A DNA stretch of 6,923 bases from Clostridia bacterium (GTDB lineage: Bacteria > Bacillota > DSM-16504 > Desulfitibacterales > Desulfitibacteraceae): the NCBI GenBank assembly GCA_018333845.1, contig JAGXSK010000183.1, positions 1-6,923 of the forward strand, in the 5' to 3' direction. Numbering within the stretch: position 1 is the stretch's first letter; every line of letters begins with the position of its first letter. The notes below the pieces were generated by a model that was not told the DNA's origin, ran no database searches, and saw only the letters and a list, made by a program, of their open reading frames with translations. Below, piece after piece: positions 1 to 6,373 of the stretch. Both the position numbers and the translations under genes were made by a program.

Positions 1-283
1 GGTCAGAGTGTAAAAGCAATCCTCGGCTTGGCCGACGCCTTTCAATGGCCATCTTTAAAGCTTTGATAACTAAATCTTGAGTTAATCGATCACCCATAGC
101 CCATCCAACTATTTTACGGGAATACAGGTCCATAATTGTTGCTAAGTAAAGCCAGCCCTCCCGGGTGCGAATGTATGTAATATCGGATACCCAGCACTGA
201 TTGGGCCCTAATGCAGTAAAGTTTCTTTGCAGGTGGTTCTCTGCGACCGGGAAATTATGGTCGGAGTCGGTGGTCGCCTTGAA
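1..283 (-). pseudogene. IS3-family transposase OrfB (DDE integrase core), internal fragment
   Basis: An open frame of 94 codons reads through to the window edge without its own start codon. Landmarks in order are TTDSDHNFPV (residues 4-13), LGPNQCWVSDITYI (25-38), GWLYLATIMDLYSRKIVGW (43-61) and LLLHSD (89-94). This is the integrase core (rve) of IS3 OrfB, which cuts and joins DNA ends during transposition. The first catalytic Asp is in WVSD (codon 182-184) and the second is the Asp of HSD at 2-4; the catalytic Glu would lie beyond the window. The N-terminal part of OrfB, OrfA and the terminal inverted repeat are absent at the high-coordinate end, where the frame joins a DUF418 gene directly. 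It is therefore a remnant exposed by deletion or recombination, not a clean insertion end. The family call is firm; whether the rest survives beyond base 1 is unknown. Confidence 0.9.
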
Positions 284-1432
284 CTATATGCCAAGGGTCA
301 TTAAAGGGATGTAGACGATGCTGATGCCCATTAGCCCCAAGCCATGGCCGTAGAACAGCCAAGCTAGTACTATGCACTGCACCAAGTAATTAGTTAGCGC
401 CATACGCCCGAGAGCCGCAAAGCCCGCAAAAAGCCAAGACAGTGCTCCTCTGTGCCACAGCAAAATAATACCACTTACGTAGAACAGCGAGAGAAATGGC
501 GTGCTCACTTCACGCAGAAAGACGGCGGCCGTACCGCTGATTACAGGGGTGAGATAACCCTCGAACCAACCAAGCTGCAGGCCAACGTGGGCCACCGAAA
601 GTAGAGCACCTACACCACCGCCTACGTACATGGCTTTGCGTATCTGCGGCAGATGCTCCTTTATGCGCTGAAAAACGCCAAGCTTGCCGACGTATAGACC
701 GATGAGGAAGAGTCCTAGTATGCGCGGGATCATGACAATGGCGTTTATCAGGACTAGGGGCAACTCGTTAAGCAGGCGATAACCTACTACCTGCCAGTAC
801 GAACCCTGCGTATACACGGTGCGTATTTCATTCAATCTAGCCTCGAACGCTGCTTCCATGGCCACAACATCTGCGGGCGCTAGACCATCTAAGGTGGCGT
901 TCGTGAACGTGGGCAGTGCAAAAATTAAGTAAATGGAACACGCGACGATGACAAATGACAAAAGCATTAAACCTACCGCCCAAGCACGTAGGCGAGGTAA
1001 CTTTGTTTCTCTAAAGAGTAGTAGCAAAAAACCGATAAGCGCATAGCTGGCTAGCACATCGCCCCACCACACAAAGATAATATGCAGTACGCCGATGCCA
1101 AGTAACACCCATAGGCGCGACACAAACAAGCGGCGATTCTCTGTGCTTTGCCCTTCGCCCCGGTTTAAGAACAAGTAAAACCCTAAACCAAAGAGGAAAG
1201 CAAAGATGGTGTAGAATTTACCTAAAAAGAGCACTTGTACTATCCACGCGGTGATGCTCGCAGGGCCCGCGACGAGTAGCGCTGGCTGAAAGAGCACATC
1301 CATGTCCGTATTGAACTCCATCAGCAACTGGTTGATCATGACCATGTTCACGAGCAAAACCCCAAGTAGCGCAAACCCCCGAATAATGTCTAAGACCACA
1401 ATCCTCTCCTTGACAGCTACTGGTCCTAGCAT
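284..1432 (-). CDS. DUF418 (YeiB-like) multi-spanning membrane protein, C-terminus lost by fusion to IS3 sequence
   Basis: The product has 382 residues. The N-terminus carries the DUF418 hallmark LDIIRGFALLGVLLVNM (14-30). Further family features are GKFYTIFAFLFGLGF (71-85), a stretch around residues 106-140 with the pattern R-W-LLGIG-LH then GDVLASYALIGF, and the C-terminal GRMALTNYLVQ. There are roughly eight to ten hydrophobic segments. DUF418 proteins are inner-membrane proteins of unknown or poorly defined role, sometimes suggested to be transport-related. The ATG at 1432 is chosen because AAAGGAGGT lies 6 nt upstream; the frame is open to an ATG at 1564, but that would overlap the upstream permease gene and lacks such a site. 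The gene lies 85 nt after the permease, so it is probably the last gene of the GntR-ABC operon. It ends at MTLGI plus TAG, whereas the homologue at 6549-6923 continues 43 residues further with GPAEWVWRRLTYG, a usual DUF418 ending. The truncated protein may be unstable or inactive. Confidence 0.88.
   Translation of the reverse strand: MLGPVAVKERIVVLDIIRGFALLGVLLVNMVMINQLLMEFNTDMDVLFQPALLVAGPASITAWIVQVLFLGKFYTIFAFLFGLGFYLFLNRGEGQSTENRRLFVSRLWVLLGIGVLHIIFVWWGDVLASYALIGFLLLLFRETKLPRLRAWAVGLMLLSFVIVACSIYLIFALPTFTNATLDGLAPADVVAMEAAFEARLNEIRTVYTQGSYWQVVGYRLLNELPLVLINAIVMIPRILGLFLIGLYVGKLGVFQRIKEHLPQIRKAMYVGGGVGALLSVAHVGLQLGWFEGYLTPVISGTAAVFLREVSTPFLSLFYVSGIILLWHRGALSWLFAGFAALGRMALTNYLVQCIVLAWLFYGHGLGLMGISIVYIPLMTLGI
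285..604 (-). repeat. Duplicated DUF418 segment, copy 1 (copy 2 at 6679-6923)
   Basis: DNA of 285-604 matches 6679-6923 in the same orientation, apart from the 75 bp missing in copy 2. In the 76 bp from 285 to 360 I count six mismatches. Similarity to copy 2 ends abruptly at 284/285, where IS3 sequence begins, and copy 2 runs out of the window, so the true length is not visible. The two copies are about 6.4 kb apart and could serve as substrates for homologous recombination. Confidence 0.8.
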
Positions 1433-1438
1433 AAACCT

Positions 1439-1447
1439 ACCTCCTTT
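1439..1447 (-). promoter_or_regulatory. Ribosome binding site fixing the DUF418 start
   Basis: The minus strand reads AAAGGAGGT followed by 6 nt and then ATG at 1432. The near-perfect complementarity to the 16S rRNA 3' end at normal spacing decides this start over the ATG at 1564. Confidence 0.85.
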
Positions 1448-1517
1448 GTGCGTTCGCCTGTATCTATGGAATGTTACGTAATAGAAGGGGATTTGTTTCA
1501 CTGGCCCCGAGCCGAAG

Positions 1518-2219
1518 TCACCGGATAGGCTCACGCCGAAGCAGCAAGTAGCATGCGCTAGCACCTACCAAAGCTCCCAGTGCAATGTTCATGCTCGCCA
1601 AGATGATGTTAGTGCTGCCATCAATCATCCCCACAAAGAAGAACCGCAATGCTCCCCCTAACGCAGAGCCCAGCGGCACCCCCAGAACATTGTTGCTGAG
1701 CATCGCCATCCCAACCAGCGCGGCGACAATCACTATACTCGTCCAAAACCACCCTCGATAATGCAGGATGCCCAACAGCCAAAGCACATAAGCCGTGAAC
1801 GCATGCAAGCTAAAGCTCCATAGCACGGCCCACACTCCCACGGCATCTAAGCCTAGAAACCACGTCTCCGCAATGCTGTCGTAGTCAACGGGAAGGATGG
1901 CGCCAAGGACAAACTCCAGTGTAGGGCCAATCAACAAGGTCACGAGAGCCATCGCGAACAGGGCTACGGCGTTAGCGAAATAGAACTGCCGTCGCGGAAG
2001 GTGCCAACTCTGAAAGAACGCAAAGTGCTTCATGCTGTGATACCCCGCATACACAATGATCAGAAACGATCCGCCCATTCTCACCGTGCTCTCTATTCCT
2101 CCCACCCGCATGTAATACTGCTGTACTAAGTCAATACTCACAATACCAAGAAGAAAGAATAGGACCCCCGACATATAGTCGCCAAAGTGAAACAATGCTA
2201 CCTTGAAAATCGTTTTCAT
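1518..2219 (-). CDS. ABC transporter membrane subunit (six-segment permease)
   Basis: The product has 233 residues and is mostly hydrophobic. Likely membrane segments fall near residues 13-32, 47-62, 80-101, 124-150, 158-175 and 203-226, with a basic C-terminus (LLLRREPIR). I recognise no sequence motif; the assignment rests on topology and context. It starts with ATG overlapping the ATPase stop codon (ATGA, 4 nt), and AGGGGGTG stands 5 nt upstream, so it is translationally coupled to the ATPase. It is the only dedicated membrane subunit in the operon, so the transporter is probably a homodimer of this protein with two ATPase subunits, as in small ABC-2-like exporters encoded beside YtrA-type repressors. 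The substrate is unknown. It could be a permease-like regulatory partner rather than a true channel. No damage is visible. Confidence 0.75.
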   Translation of the reverse strand: MKTIFKVALFHFGDYMSGVLFFLLGIVSIDLVQQYYMRVGGIESTVRMGGSFLIIVYAGYHSMKHFAFFQSWHLPRRQFYFANAVALFAMALVTLLIGPTLEFVLGAILPVDYDSIAETWFLGLDAVGVWAVLWSFSLHAFTAYVLWLLGILHYRGWFWTSIVIVAALVGMAMLSNNVLGVPLGSALGGALRFFFVGMIDGSTNIILASMNIALGALVGASACYLLLRREPIR

Positions 2220-3094
2220 GGTAGCACCCCCTGCTGATTAGTCAAAGCTATAAACACCCTCTGCAGAGTAACGCGACTGAACTCTAGGTTTAACTGCTCT
2301 CCCGCCTGTCTGTCAGCCGACGTCAGCCGCGACATAACCATAGCTGACGTGGTGCCGCCTAAGGTTTCGCTGCCGATATCGGTGCGCTCCGCAATAAACG
2401 CGTTGACCTTGTCTGTGGCGCCTGCAACAGCGTATACTCCCTCAAGTAAGTCCTCAACCGGCTGTTGCAGAGCAATGCGCCCCTCTCTGAGCACAATGAC
2501 GTCTTCAAGAACTTCAGCGACTTCGTCAATAAGATGGGTGGAAATTACGATTGTCTTCGGCTTTTGACTATAGTTAGCAATGAGCTCGCGGTACAGCAAA
2601 TCGCGATGTACGGCATCAAGGCCTAGTACGGGCTCGTCAAACAACACTACGGGAGCGTTCGAGGCAAGGGCCATGATTGCCCTAAGGATGGTGCTGTAGC
2701 CAGTGGATAACTGTTTTGGAATGCTATGCTGCGCCAGTGCAAACTTAGCCGCCAATGATTCAGCGTAGGTAAGGTCGAACTGGGGATAAAAGGTTTGACA
2801 CCAGCGAAACAACGTTCGCACCTGTAGACCTGACGGGAAGTAGTTCTTATCGGTCATATGGTAGACTTGGCTAAGCACTGCGTCATGGAGTGCGATATTG
2901 CGTCCACCGACAGCGACCTCGCCGCAATCAGGCAAGAGTTTTTTTGTCATCAGGTTAAGTAAAGTTGTTTTGCCTGCCCCGTTACGACCCAGGAGACCGT
3001 AGATTTTGCCAGTCTCAAGCGTTAGGCTCACGTCATCGACCGCGCGAATAGCGCCAAAGCGCTTGGAGAGATTTTTAACGGCAATGGTGGTCAA
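2216..3094 (-). CDS. ABC transporter ATP-binding protein, YtrB-like
   Basis: The product has 292 residues with a complete nucleotide-binding domain: Walker A GRNGAGKTT (36-44), an ABC signature in the degenerate form LSTGYS (129-134) instead of LSGGQ, Walker B VVLFDEP (149-155), D-loop GLD (158-160) and H-loop STH (185-187). The region usually holding the Q-loop reads YHMTDKNYFPSGL (78-90) with no obvious glutamine, and relaxed Q-loop and signature motifs are my recollection for ATPases partnered with YtrA-type repressors. Residues 215-292 form a C-terminal extension typical of such exporters. It would power export by the downstream permease at the cytoplasmic membrane face. The start is TTG overlapping the repressor stop TGA by 4 nt, with AAGGGGT about 9 nt upstream. 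It overlaps the permease by 4 nt at its end. The domain call is certain; the substrate is not known, although YtrA/YtrB systems are induced by cell-wall-active antibiotics. Confidence 0.93.
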   Translation of the reverse strand: MTTIAVKNLSKRFGAIRAVDDVSLTLETGKIYGLLGRNGAGKTTLLNLMTKKLLPDCGEVAVGGRNIALHDAVLSQVYHMTDKNYFPSGLQVRTLFRWCQTFYPQFDLTYAESLAAKFALAQHSIPKQLSTGYSTILRAIMALASNAPVVLFDEPVLGLDAVHRDLLYRELIANYSQKPKTIVISTHLIDEVAEVLEDVIVLREGRIALQQPVEDLLEGVYAVAGATDKVNAFIAERTDIGSETLGGTTSAMVMSRLTSADRQAGEQLNLEFSRVTLQRVFIALTNQQGVLP

Positions 3095-3462
3095 GTCACT
3101 CTACCCCTTTCTTTAATCATGGTGATAATGTGTTCTTCTGCGATGCCAAGTTTTGCCGCCTCATGCAGCATCGGATCAACAAAATCCTTCCGAAAGCGTT
3201 CGCGCCGCTTCTTCAGAATCCTATCCCTTGCGCCCTGCGCCACGAACATACCGACGCCACGCCGCTTATAGATGACTCCCTCATCCACTAAACAGCTGAT
3301 GGCCTTGTTGGCGGTAGCAGGGTTAATGCGCAGCGTCACCGCCAAGTCGGTAGTAGAAACAATCTGGCCGTCTTCGGCATACCTGCCATCTAGAACATCG
3401 TCTTCAATTGCTTCAGCAAGCTGAAGAAAAATTGGCCTGTCAACCCTAAAGTCAATCAACAC
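3091..3462 (-). CDS. GntR-family transcriptional repressor, YtrA subfamily
   Basis: The product has 123 residues, the short form typical of YtrA regulators, which lack a large ligand domain. The winged helix-turn-helix occupies about residues 4-75: PIFLQLAEAIEDDVLDGRY near the N-terminus, the recognition-helix region LRINPATANKAISCL (44-58) and the wing YKRRGVGMFV (65-74). The basic helix after it (ILKKRRERFRKDF) and the remaining tail probably form the dimer interface. GTG at 3462 is chosen because GGAGGGAGG lies 7 nt upstream; a TTG at 3483 in the same frame would leave that site inside the gene. It is first in an operon with the ABC ATPase (4-nt overlap) and permease. YtrA-type proteins usually repress their own operon, and an inverted repeat sits over the transcription start here. 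The inducer is unknown. Confidence 0.92.
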   Translation of the reverse strand: MLIDFRVDRPIFLQLAEAIEDDVLDGRYAEDGQIVSTTDLAVTLRINPATANKAISCLVDEGVIYKRRGVGMFVAQGARDRILKKRRERFRKDFVDPMLHEAAKLGIAEEHIITMIKERGRVT

Positions 3463-3469
3463 ATGGCAA

Positions 3470-3478
3470 CCTCCCTCC
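3470..3478 (-). promoter_or_regulatory. Ribosome binding site for the GntR repressor
   Basis: The minus strand reads GGAGGGAGG with 7 nt to the GTG at 3462. This favours GTG over the upstream TTG at 3483. Confidence 0.8.
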
Positions 3479-3495
3479 ACCAAAATACGCTCGGC

Positions 3496-3528
3496 TTAGT
3501 CAGCGTAGTTGGTATATTAGTTGACTAA
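3496..3528 (-). promoter_or_regulatory. Candidate operator for the GntR/YtrA repressor
   Basis: A perfect 7-bp inverted repeat, TTAGTCA and TGACTAA, is separated by 19 bp. The promoter-proximal arm is also part of a tighter inverted repeat, TTAGT-TG-ACTAA, at 3517-3528. Both lie between the -10 box and the ribosome binding site, over the expected transcription start near 3525, where a bound dimer would block initiation. Assignment to the repressor encoded just downstream is inference from position and from the family habit of self-repression. Confidence 0.5.
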
Positions 3529-3531
3529 CTA

Positions 3532-3560
3532 ACTATATAGCGTCGCTATGGGAATGTCAA
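3532..3560 (-). promoter_or_regulatory. Sigma-A-type promoter of the GntR-ABC-DUF418 operon
   Basis: The minus strand has a perfect -35 TTGACA (3555-3560), a 17-bp spacer and -10 TATAGT (3532-3537), one mismatch from TATAAT. The expected start is near 3525, leaving a leader of about 60 nt before GTG at 3462. Such a strong core promoter suits an operon held off by a repressor. It begins only 4 bp past the T-tract of the upstream terminator. Confidence 0.85.
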
Positions 3561-3563
3561 CAC

Positions 3564-3588
3564 AAAAACCACGAGCTTAAGCTCGTGG
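3564..3588 (-). terminator. Intrinsic terminator of the two-component operon
   Basis: Positions 3569-3588 form a perfect 20-bp palindrome giving an 8-bp stem (CCACGAGC / GCTCGTGG) with a TTAA loop. On the minus strand it is followed at once by TTTTT (3564-3568). It lies 67 nt past the histidine kinase stop and points the right way. On the plus strand no T-run follows. The next bases outward, AACACA (3559-3564) and TGTGTT (3592-3597), are also complementary. Such palindromes also occur in IS200/IS605-type ends, but no transposase of that kind is visible here. Confidence 0.82.
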
Positions 3589-3655
3589 CTGTGTGTTAAT
3601 CCCTGCCCCCTGGACTAAGCCCAAACGTTGGCGTAGTGTCGCGATCTCCCGTCCC

Positions 3656-5503
3656 TTAGTACAGCCGCGGCAGTTTCATGATGACCTTAAACAAATCCCC
3701 GTCGATTTCGATGGCAAGTGTCCCCTGCTGCAGCTCTAGCAGGCTCTTAGCAATGGACAGCCCTAACCCCGAACCTTCACTGCTTCGAGCCTCATCCCCC
3801 CGTACAAAACGCTCCATCAACTCCTCGGGCGGAGTGTTTAAAGGTAAAGCCGACATGTTTTTAATGGTTAACAAAACATCATCTCCTGCGGCTACCGCAT
3901 CCACATAGACTCTCGACGCCGGCACCGCATACTTTAGAACATTGGTCAGCACATTCTCGATGGCGCGCCACAGCAGTTTGCCGTCAGCACGGACCTGCAA
4001 CTGCTCCTCTCTAGTGTTTACGCGAAAGTCTAACTGCTTGGCACTAATGCGATCGGACAACTCACCTAGCCCTTGCGCTAGAAATGACGGTACGTGGATT
4101 ACCTCCCAGTTTACCAGCACATTGCCGCTCGCAGCTTTGACGGCTTCAAAGAGGTCGTCGGTCAGGGTCTTGAGCCGTTCTGACTTTTGTTCGAGTACTT
4201 CCAGATACTTTGGCGCGCTCTCAGCGCTCAGGCCCTCCTTCTTGAGAAGGTCAATGTAGGCGATTAGTGAAGTGAGCGGCGTCTTTAAGTCATGCGAAAC
4301 ATTAGTAATCAGTTCTACTTTCATTCGTTCGGCTTTGACCCGGCTAGATACCGCACGCTCTAGTCCCTCGGCGATATCGTTGATGTGCTCGGCGATGGCG
4401 TTAAGATCCTTGTGCCGTTTTGCTGGTATGCGGTGCGTTGTTTCACCTCGTCGGATGGTTTCCGCACCGTTGGCTATGCTCTGGATCTCCTTGGCGTGGT
4501 TAACCACATACAGCGAGGCGGCAGCATTGAGAGCCACCAATGCAGCGAGCACAATCAGCGACGCGAACAGGGAATAGGCCTCCCCAACGAATACGAACGT
4601 GAGCACCAAAAATATGGAGGCAACCGCGTAGGCGCAGAAAAGGACTCCCTGTCGGTGCGATACCACAGTTGGCGCAAGTCGCAATGCCCCCAAGATTAGG
4701 GCGCCGAGCAACGTATGTCGCCAGAACTCACCACGCTTCAAACGTTTCGCTGCCATGTTTACCCACAGAAGACCGAGCAAGGTTAGGGCTACGGCTGTAG
4801 ATAGGCCGACAACTAATGGCTCAGCCGTTAGAACATCTAGGTATAATCTCCGCGAGTCAAGCATCACCCGAATGCCGAATGGGCTTAGTCCCACCAAGCC
4901 AGCAAAAGCTAGATCGAGCGGGATGTACTCCCAAAGCAACTTACGTACGGGCGCGGTGTCTGTGGTGCGCCATACAGTCACTACAGACAGCGCGACGCCG
5001 AACAGCGATAAGAGTAACCCCCCCAGTACATAGTAAAACGCCACTAGGGCCCTAGCACGTTCCGCATAATACACCTCCGCCAAACCCCGAAAGGCTGGCT
5101 CTGCCAAGCCAATGTAGGCAATCAGGCCCGTTTTGTCGTCTGTTACGAAGTCGGTTAACGGCAGATCACGGAAAAACGTTACCACGTCCTCAGTGACGAT
5201 AACGTTCGTAGTCGCGGCACTGACCCCTTCCTTGACATAGTAGTAGAACGGGTGCGGGTGTGCCAATTTTTCTTTGTAGGCGTCGTGCCGCGCAGAGTCG
5301 GGGTCGACAGCGGTATAGTGGAGATGCCTAGCCCACGATAGCGCGCTCTGGCTTATGTTCTGTGCGCGAAGACTGTGCTCAAACTCAGGCGAGTCACGCA
5401 CTAAGTCAAAATCTTCCCCCACCATTAAGCCGTAACTAAGGAGTATCGCTCCCACGAGTGCAATGACAGCGGCAACTCTAATATTTTTCAACTTTGTATC
5501 CAA
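3656..5503 (-). CDS. Membrane sensor histidine kinase (HisKA-HATPase), partner of the adjacent response regulator
   Basis: The product has 615 residues. A first membrane helix (about 8-27) is followed by an extracytoplasmic segment (28-151), then about six more helices near 152-177, 193-212, 228-249, 263-280, 287-307 and 310-334. A HAMP-like linker and coiled coil (335-395) follow. The H-box NVSHDLKTPLTSL (401-413) has phospho-acceptor His404. The N-box spans about 511-526 (ENVLTNVLKYA, Asn517 and Asn521), the F-box is ERFVRGD (564-570) and the G2 box is GSGLGLSIAK (577-586). The usual G1 Asp-Gly motif is missing; the position reads LLTIKNMSALPLN. In similar clostridial kinases, as I recall, the same replacement occurs, so this need not mean loss of activity. 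It should autophosphorylate and pass phosphate to the regulator encoded just upstream. The start is TTG at 5503, the only usable codon before a stop and overlapping the regulator by 26 nt; TTG at 5491 is an alternative. The signal sensed is unknown. Confidence 0.92.
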   Translation of the reverse strand: MDTKLKNIRVAAVIALVGAILLSYGLMVGEDFDLVRDSPEFEHSLRAQNISQSALSWARHLHYTAVDPDSARHDAYKEKLAHPHPFYYYVKEGVSAATTNVIVTEDVVTFFRDLPLTDFVTDDKTGLIAYIGLAEPAFRGLAEVYYAERARALVAFYYVLGGLLLSLFGVALSVVTVWRTTDTAPVRKLLWEYIPLDLAFAGLVGLSPFGIRVMLDSRRLYLDVLTAEPLVVGLSTAVALTLLGLLWVNMAAKRLKRGEFWRHTLLGALILGALRLAPTVVSHRQGVLFCAYAVASIFLVLTFVFVGEAYSLFASLIVLAALVALNAAASLYVVNHAKEIQSIANGAETIRRGETTHRIPAKRHKDLNAIAEHINDIAEGLERAVSSRVKAERMKVELITNVSHDLKTPLTSLIAYIDLLKKEGLSAESAPKYLEVLEQKSERLKTLTDDLFEAVKAASGNVLVNWEVIHVPSFLAQGLGELSDRISAKQLDFRVNTREEQLQVRADGKLLWRAIENVLTNVLKYAVPASRVYVDAVAAGDDVLLTIKNMSALPLNTPPEELMERFVRGDEARSSEGSGLGLSIAKSLLELQQGTLAIEIDGDLFKVIMKLPRLY

Positions 5504-6176
5504 TGCCCCACACCACCTTCAGGAATTTTGGCTCTTTCGGGTTAATCTCTATCTTCTCGCGGATGCGGCGAATGTGCACCGCCACAGTATTGGCGACATT
5601 TAGCGGCACCTCATTCCACGCCGCTTCGTATATTTGTTCGATTGTAAAGACGCGGCCCGCATTCTCGCAAAGATACTTGAGTATTTTGTACTCCACCGGA
5701 GTGAGCTTGATAACCTCACCGTCTACCATAACTTCTTTGCGCTCGTCATCTACCGTTAACCCGCCGGTCTGCCAAACGCTGCGCCCGCACACTTCACTCC
5801 CGAGCGAAGTAAACCGTCTCAGTTGCGCGCGGACGCGAGCTAAAAGCTCGAGCGGGTTAAATGGTTTAGTGACGTAATCATCTGCCCCAAAGTTCAGTCC
5901 CAAAACTTTGTCGCTGTCCTCCGATTTAGCGGAGAGAAAGATTACCGGCAGGTTGTGCTTCTCGCGTAGTTTCACTATGGCTCTGATACCATCTAGGTAG
6001 GGCATCATGACATCAAGAATTACGAGCTGAATGTTCTCTTGTTCGAGGATACACAAAGCGTCCTGACCGTTGTAGGCGCAAACCACATCGTAGTTTTCGT
6101 GACGCAAGTAGATCCGTATGGCGTCAACTATCTCCCGGTCGTCATCGCACACCAGTATGCGCGAAATGGCTACCAC
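5478..6176 (-). CDS. OmpR/PhoB-family response regulator
   Basis: The product has 232 residues from the chosen GTG. The receiver domain (about 5-120) has the acidic cluster CDDD (10-13), phospho-acceptor Asp55 in LDVMMP, Ser82 in FLSAKSED and Lys104 in VTKPFNP. A winged helix DNA-binding domain (about 137-232) follows, with LTPVEYKILKYLCENAGRVF and the recognition-helix stretch NTVAVHIRRIREKIE, ending GIGYKVEKY. It activates or represses genes once phosphorylated by the overlapping kinase. Start choice: GTG at 6176 follows GAAAGGAG, although with only 2 nt spacing. The frame is open to an ATG at 6233, but that codon lies a few bases from a TATAAT box, has no ribosome binding site, and would add a 19-residue basic tail unlike the family. 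The start is the only uncertain point. The regulon is unknown; self-regulation and control of the neighbouring transporter are both plausible. Confidence 0.93.
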   Translation of the reverse strand: MVAISRILVCDDDREIVDAIRIYLRHENYDVVCAYNGQDALCILEQENIQLVILDVMMPYLDGIRAIVKLREKHNLPVIFLSAKSEDSDKVLGLNFGADDYVTKPFNPLELLARVRAQLRRFTSLGSEVCGRSVWQTGGLTVDDERKEVMVDGEVIKLTPVEYKILKYLCENAGRVFTIEQIYEAAWNEVPLNVANTVAVHIRRIREKIEINPKEPKFLKVVWGIGYKVEKY

Positions 6177-6242
6177 TGCTCCTTTCTTTCTCCGAGTGGA
6201 AATGGCAATTGTGCGCGGCAACTTAATGTTCATGCCGCACTT

Positions 6243-6248
6243 ATTATA
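6243..6248 (-). promoter_or_regulatory. Possible -10 box for the two-component operon
   Basis: The minus strand carries a perfect TATAAT. No good -35 is found 16-18 bp upstream (best GCTCCA), so the promoter would be weak or activator-dependent. It is embedded in a direct repeat, GATATA-GCG-GATATA, which could be a regulator contact. Transcription would start near 6236, giving a 60-nt leader to GTG 6176. Confidence 0.4.
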
Positions 6249-6334
6249 TCCGCTATATCTTAAGCTGGAGCGACGATAGTTCTTAACATTGTCTTACTTT
6301 TCTTAGCCAAGCCGCCTTGGGCGCCCGTTCTTGT

Positions 6335-6373
6335 CGCGAAACTCGGAAGTAAAGTGCCGCCAAACTCGGAGGT
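6335..6373. repeat. Two 16-bp near-identical direct repeats in a foreign-looking spacer
   Basis: Positions 6335-6350 (CGCGAAACTCGGAAGT) and 6358-6373 (CGCCAAACTCGGAGGT) match at 14 of 16 bases with 23-bp periodicity. They fall in the sequence between the truncated ATPase (ending near 6392) and the response-regulator promoter. Flanking bases include small palindromes, CCAAG-CCGC-CTTGG at 6307-6320 and GGGCGCCC at 6319-6326. Multiple short repeats near an end are a habit of IS21-type elements, so this may be a transposon-end scar, but no transposase frame or terminal dinucleotide confirms it. No gene is supported in 6234-6391. Confidence 0.45.

Noticed and set aside
1433..1564. N-terminal extension of the DUF418 gene to an ATG at 1564
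   Set aside because: It would overlap the permease gene by 47 nt, encode a non-family sequence and ignore the excellent AAAGGAGGT site before the ATG at 1432.
3559..3597. The perfect palindrome as an IS200/IS605 end or a CRISPR-type repeat
   Set aside because: It occurs once, has a T-run on the correct side for termination of the kinase gene, and no TnpA/TnpB-like frame is nearby. Terminator is the simpler reading.
2349..5877. Several plus-strand open frames (for example 2349-2567, 3942-4259, 4272-4577, 4385-4699, 5494-5877)
   Set aside because: All lie opposite well-supported minus-strand genes, have Ser/Arg-rich composition typical of antisense reading, no clear ribosome binding sites and no recognisable domains.
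6177..6233. Response regulator starting at the ATG at 6233
   Set aside because: It has no ribosome binding site, lies directly at the expected transcript start of the TATAAT box, and adds a basic tail not seen in this family.
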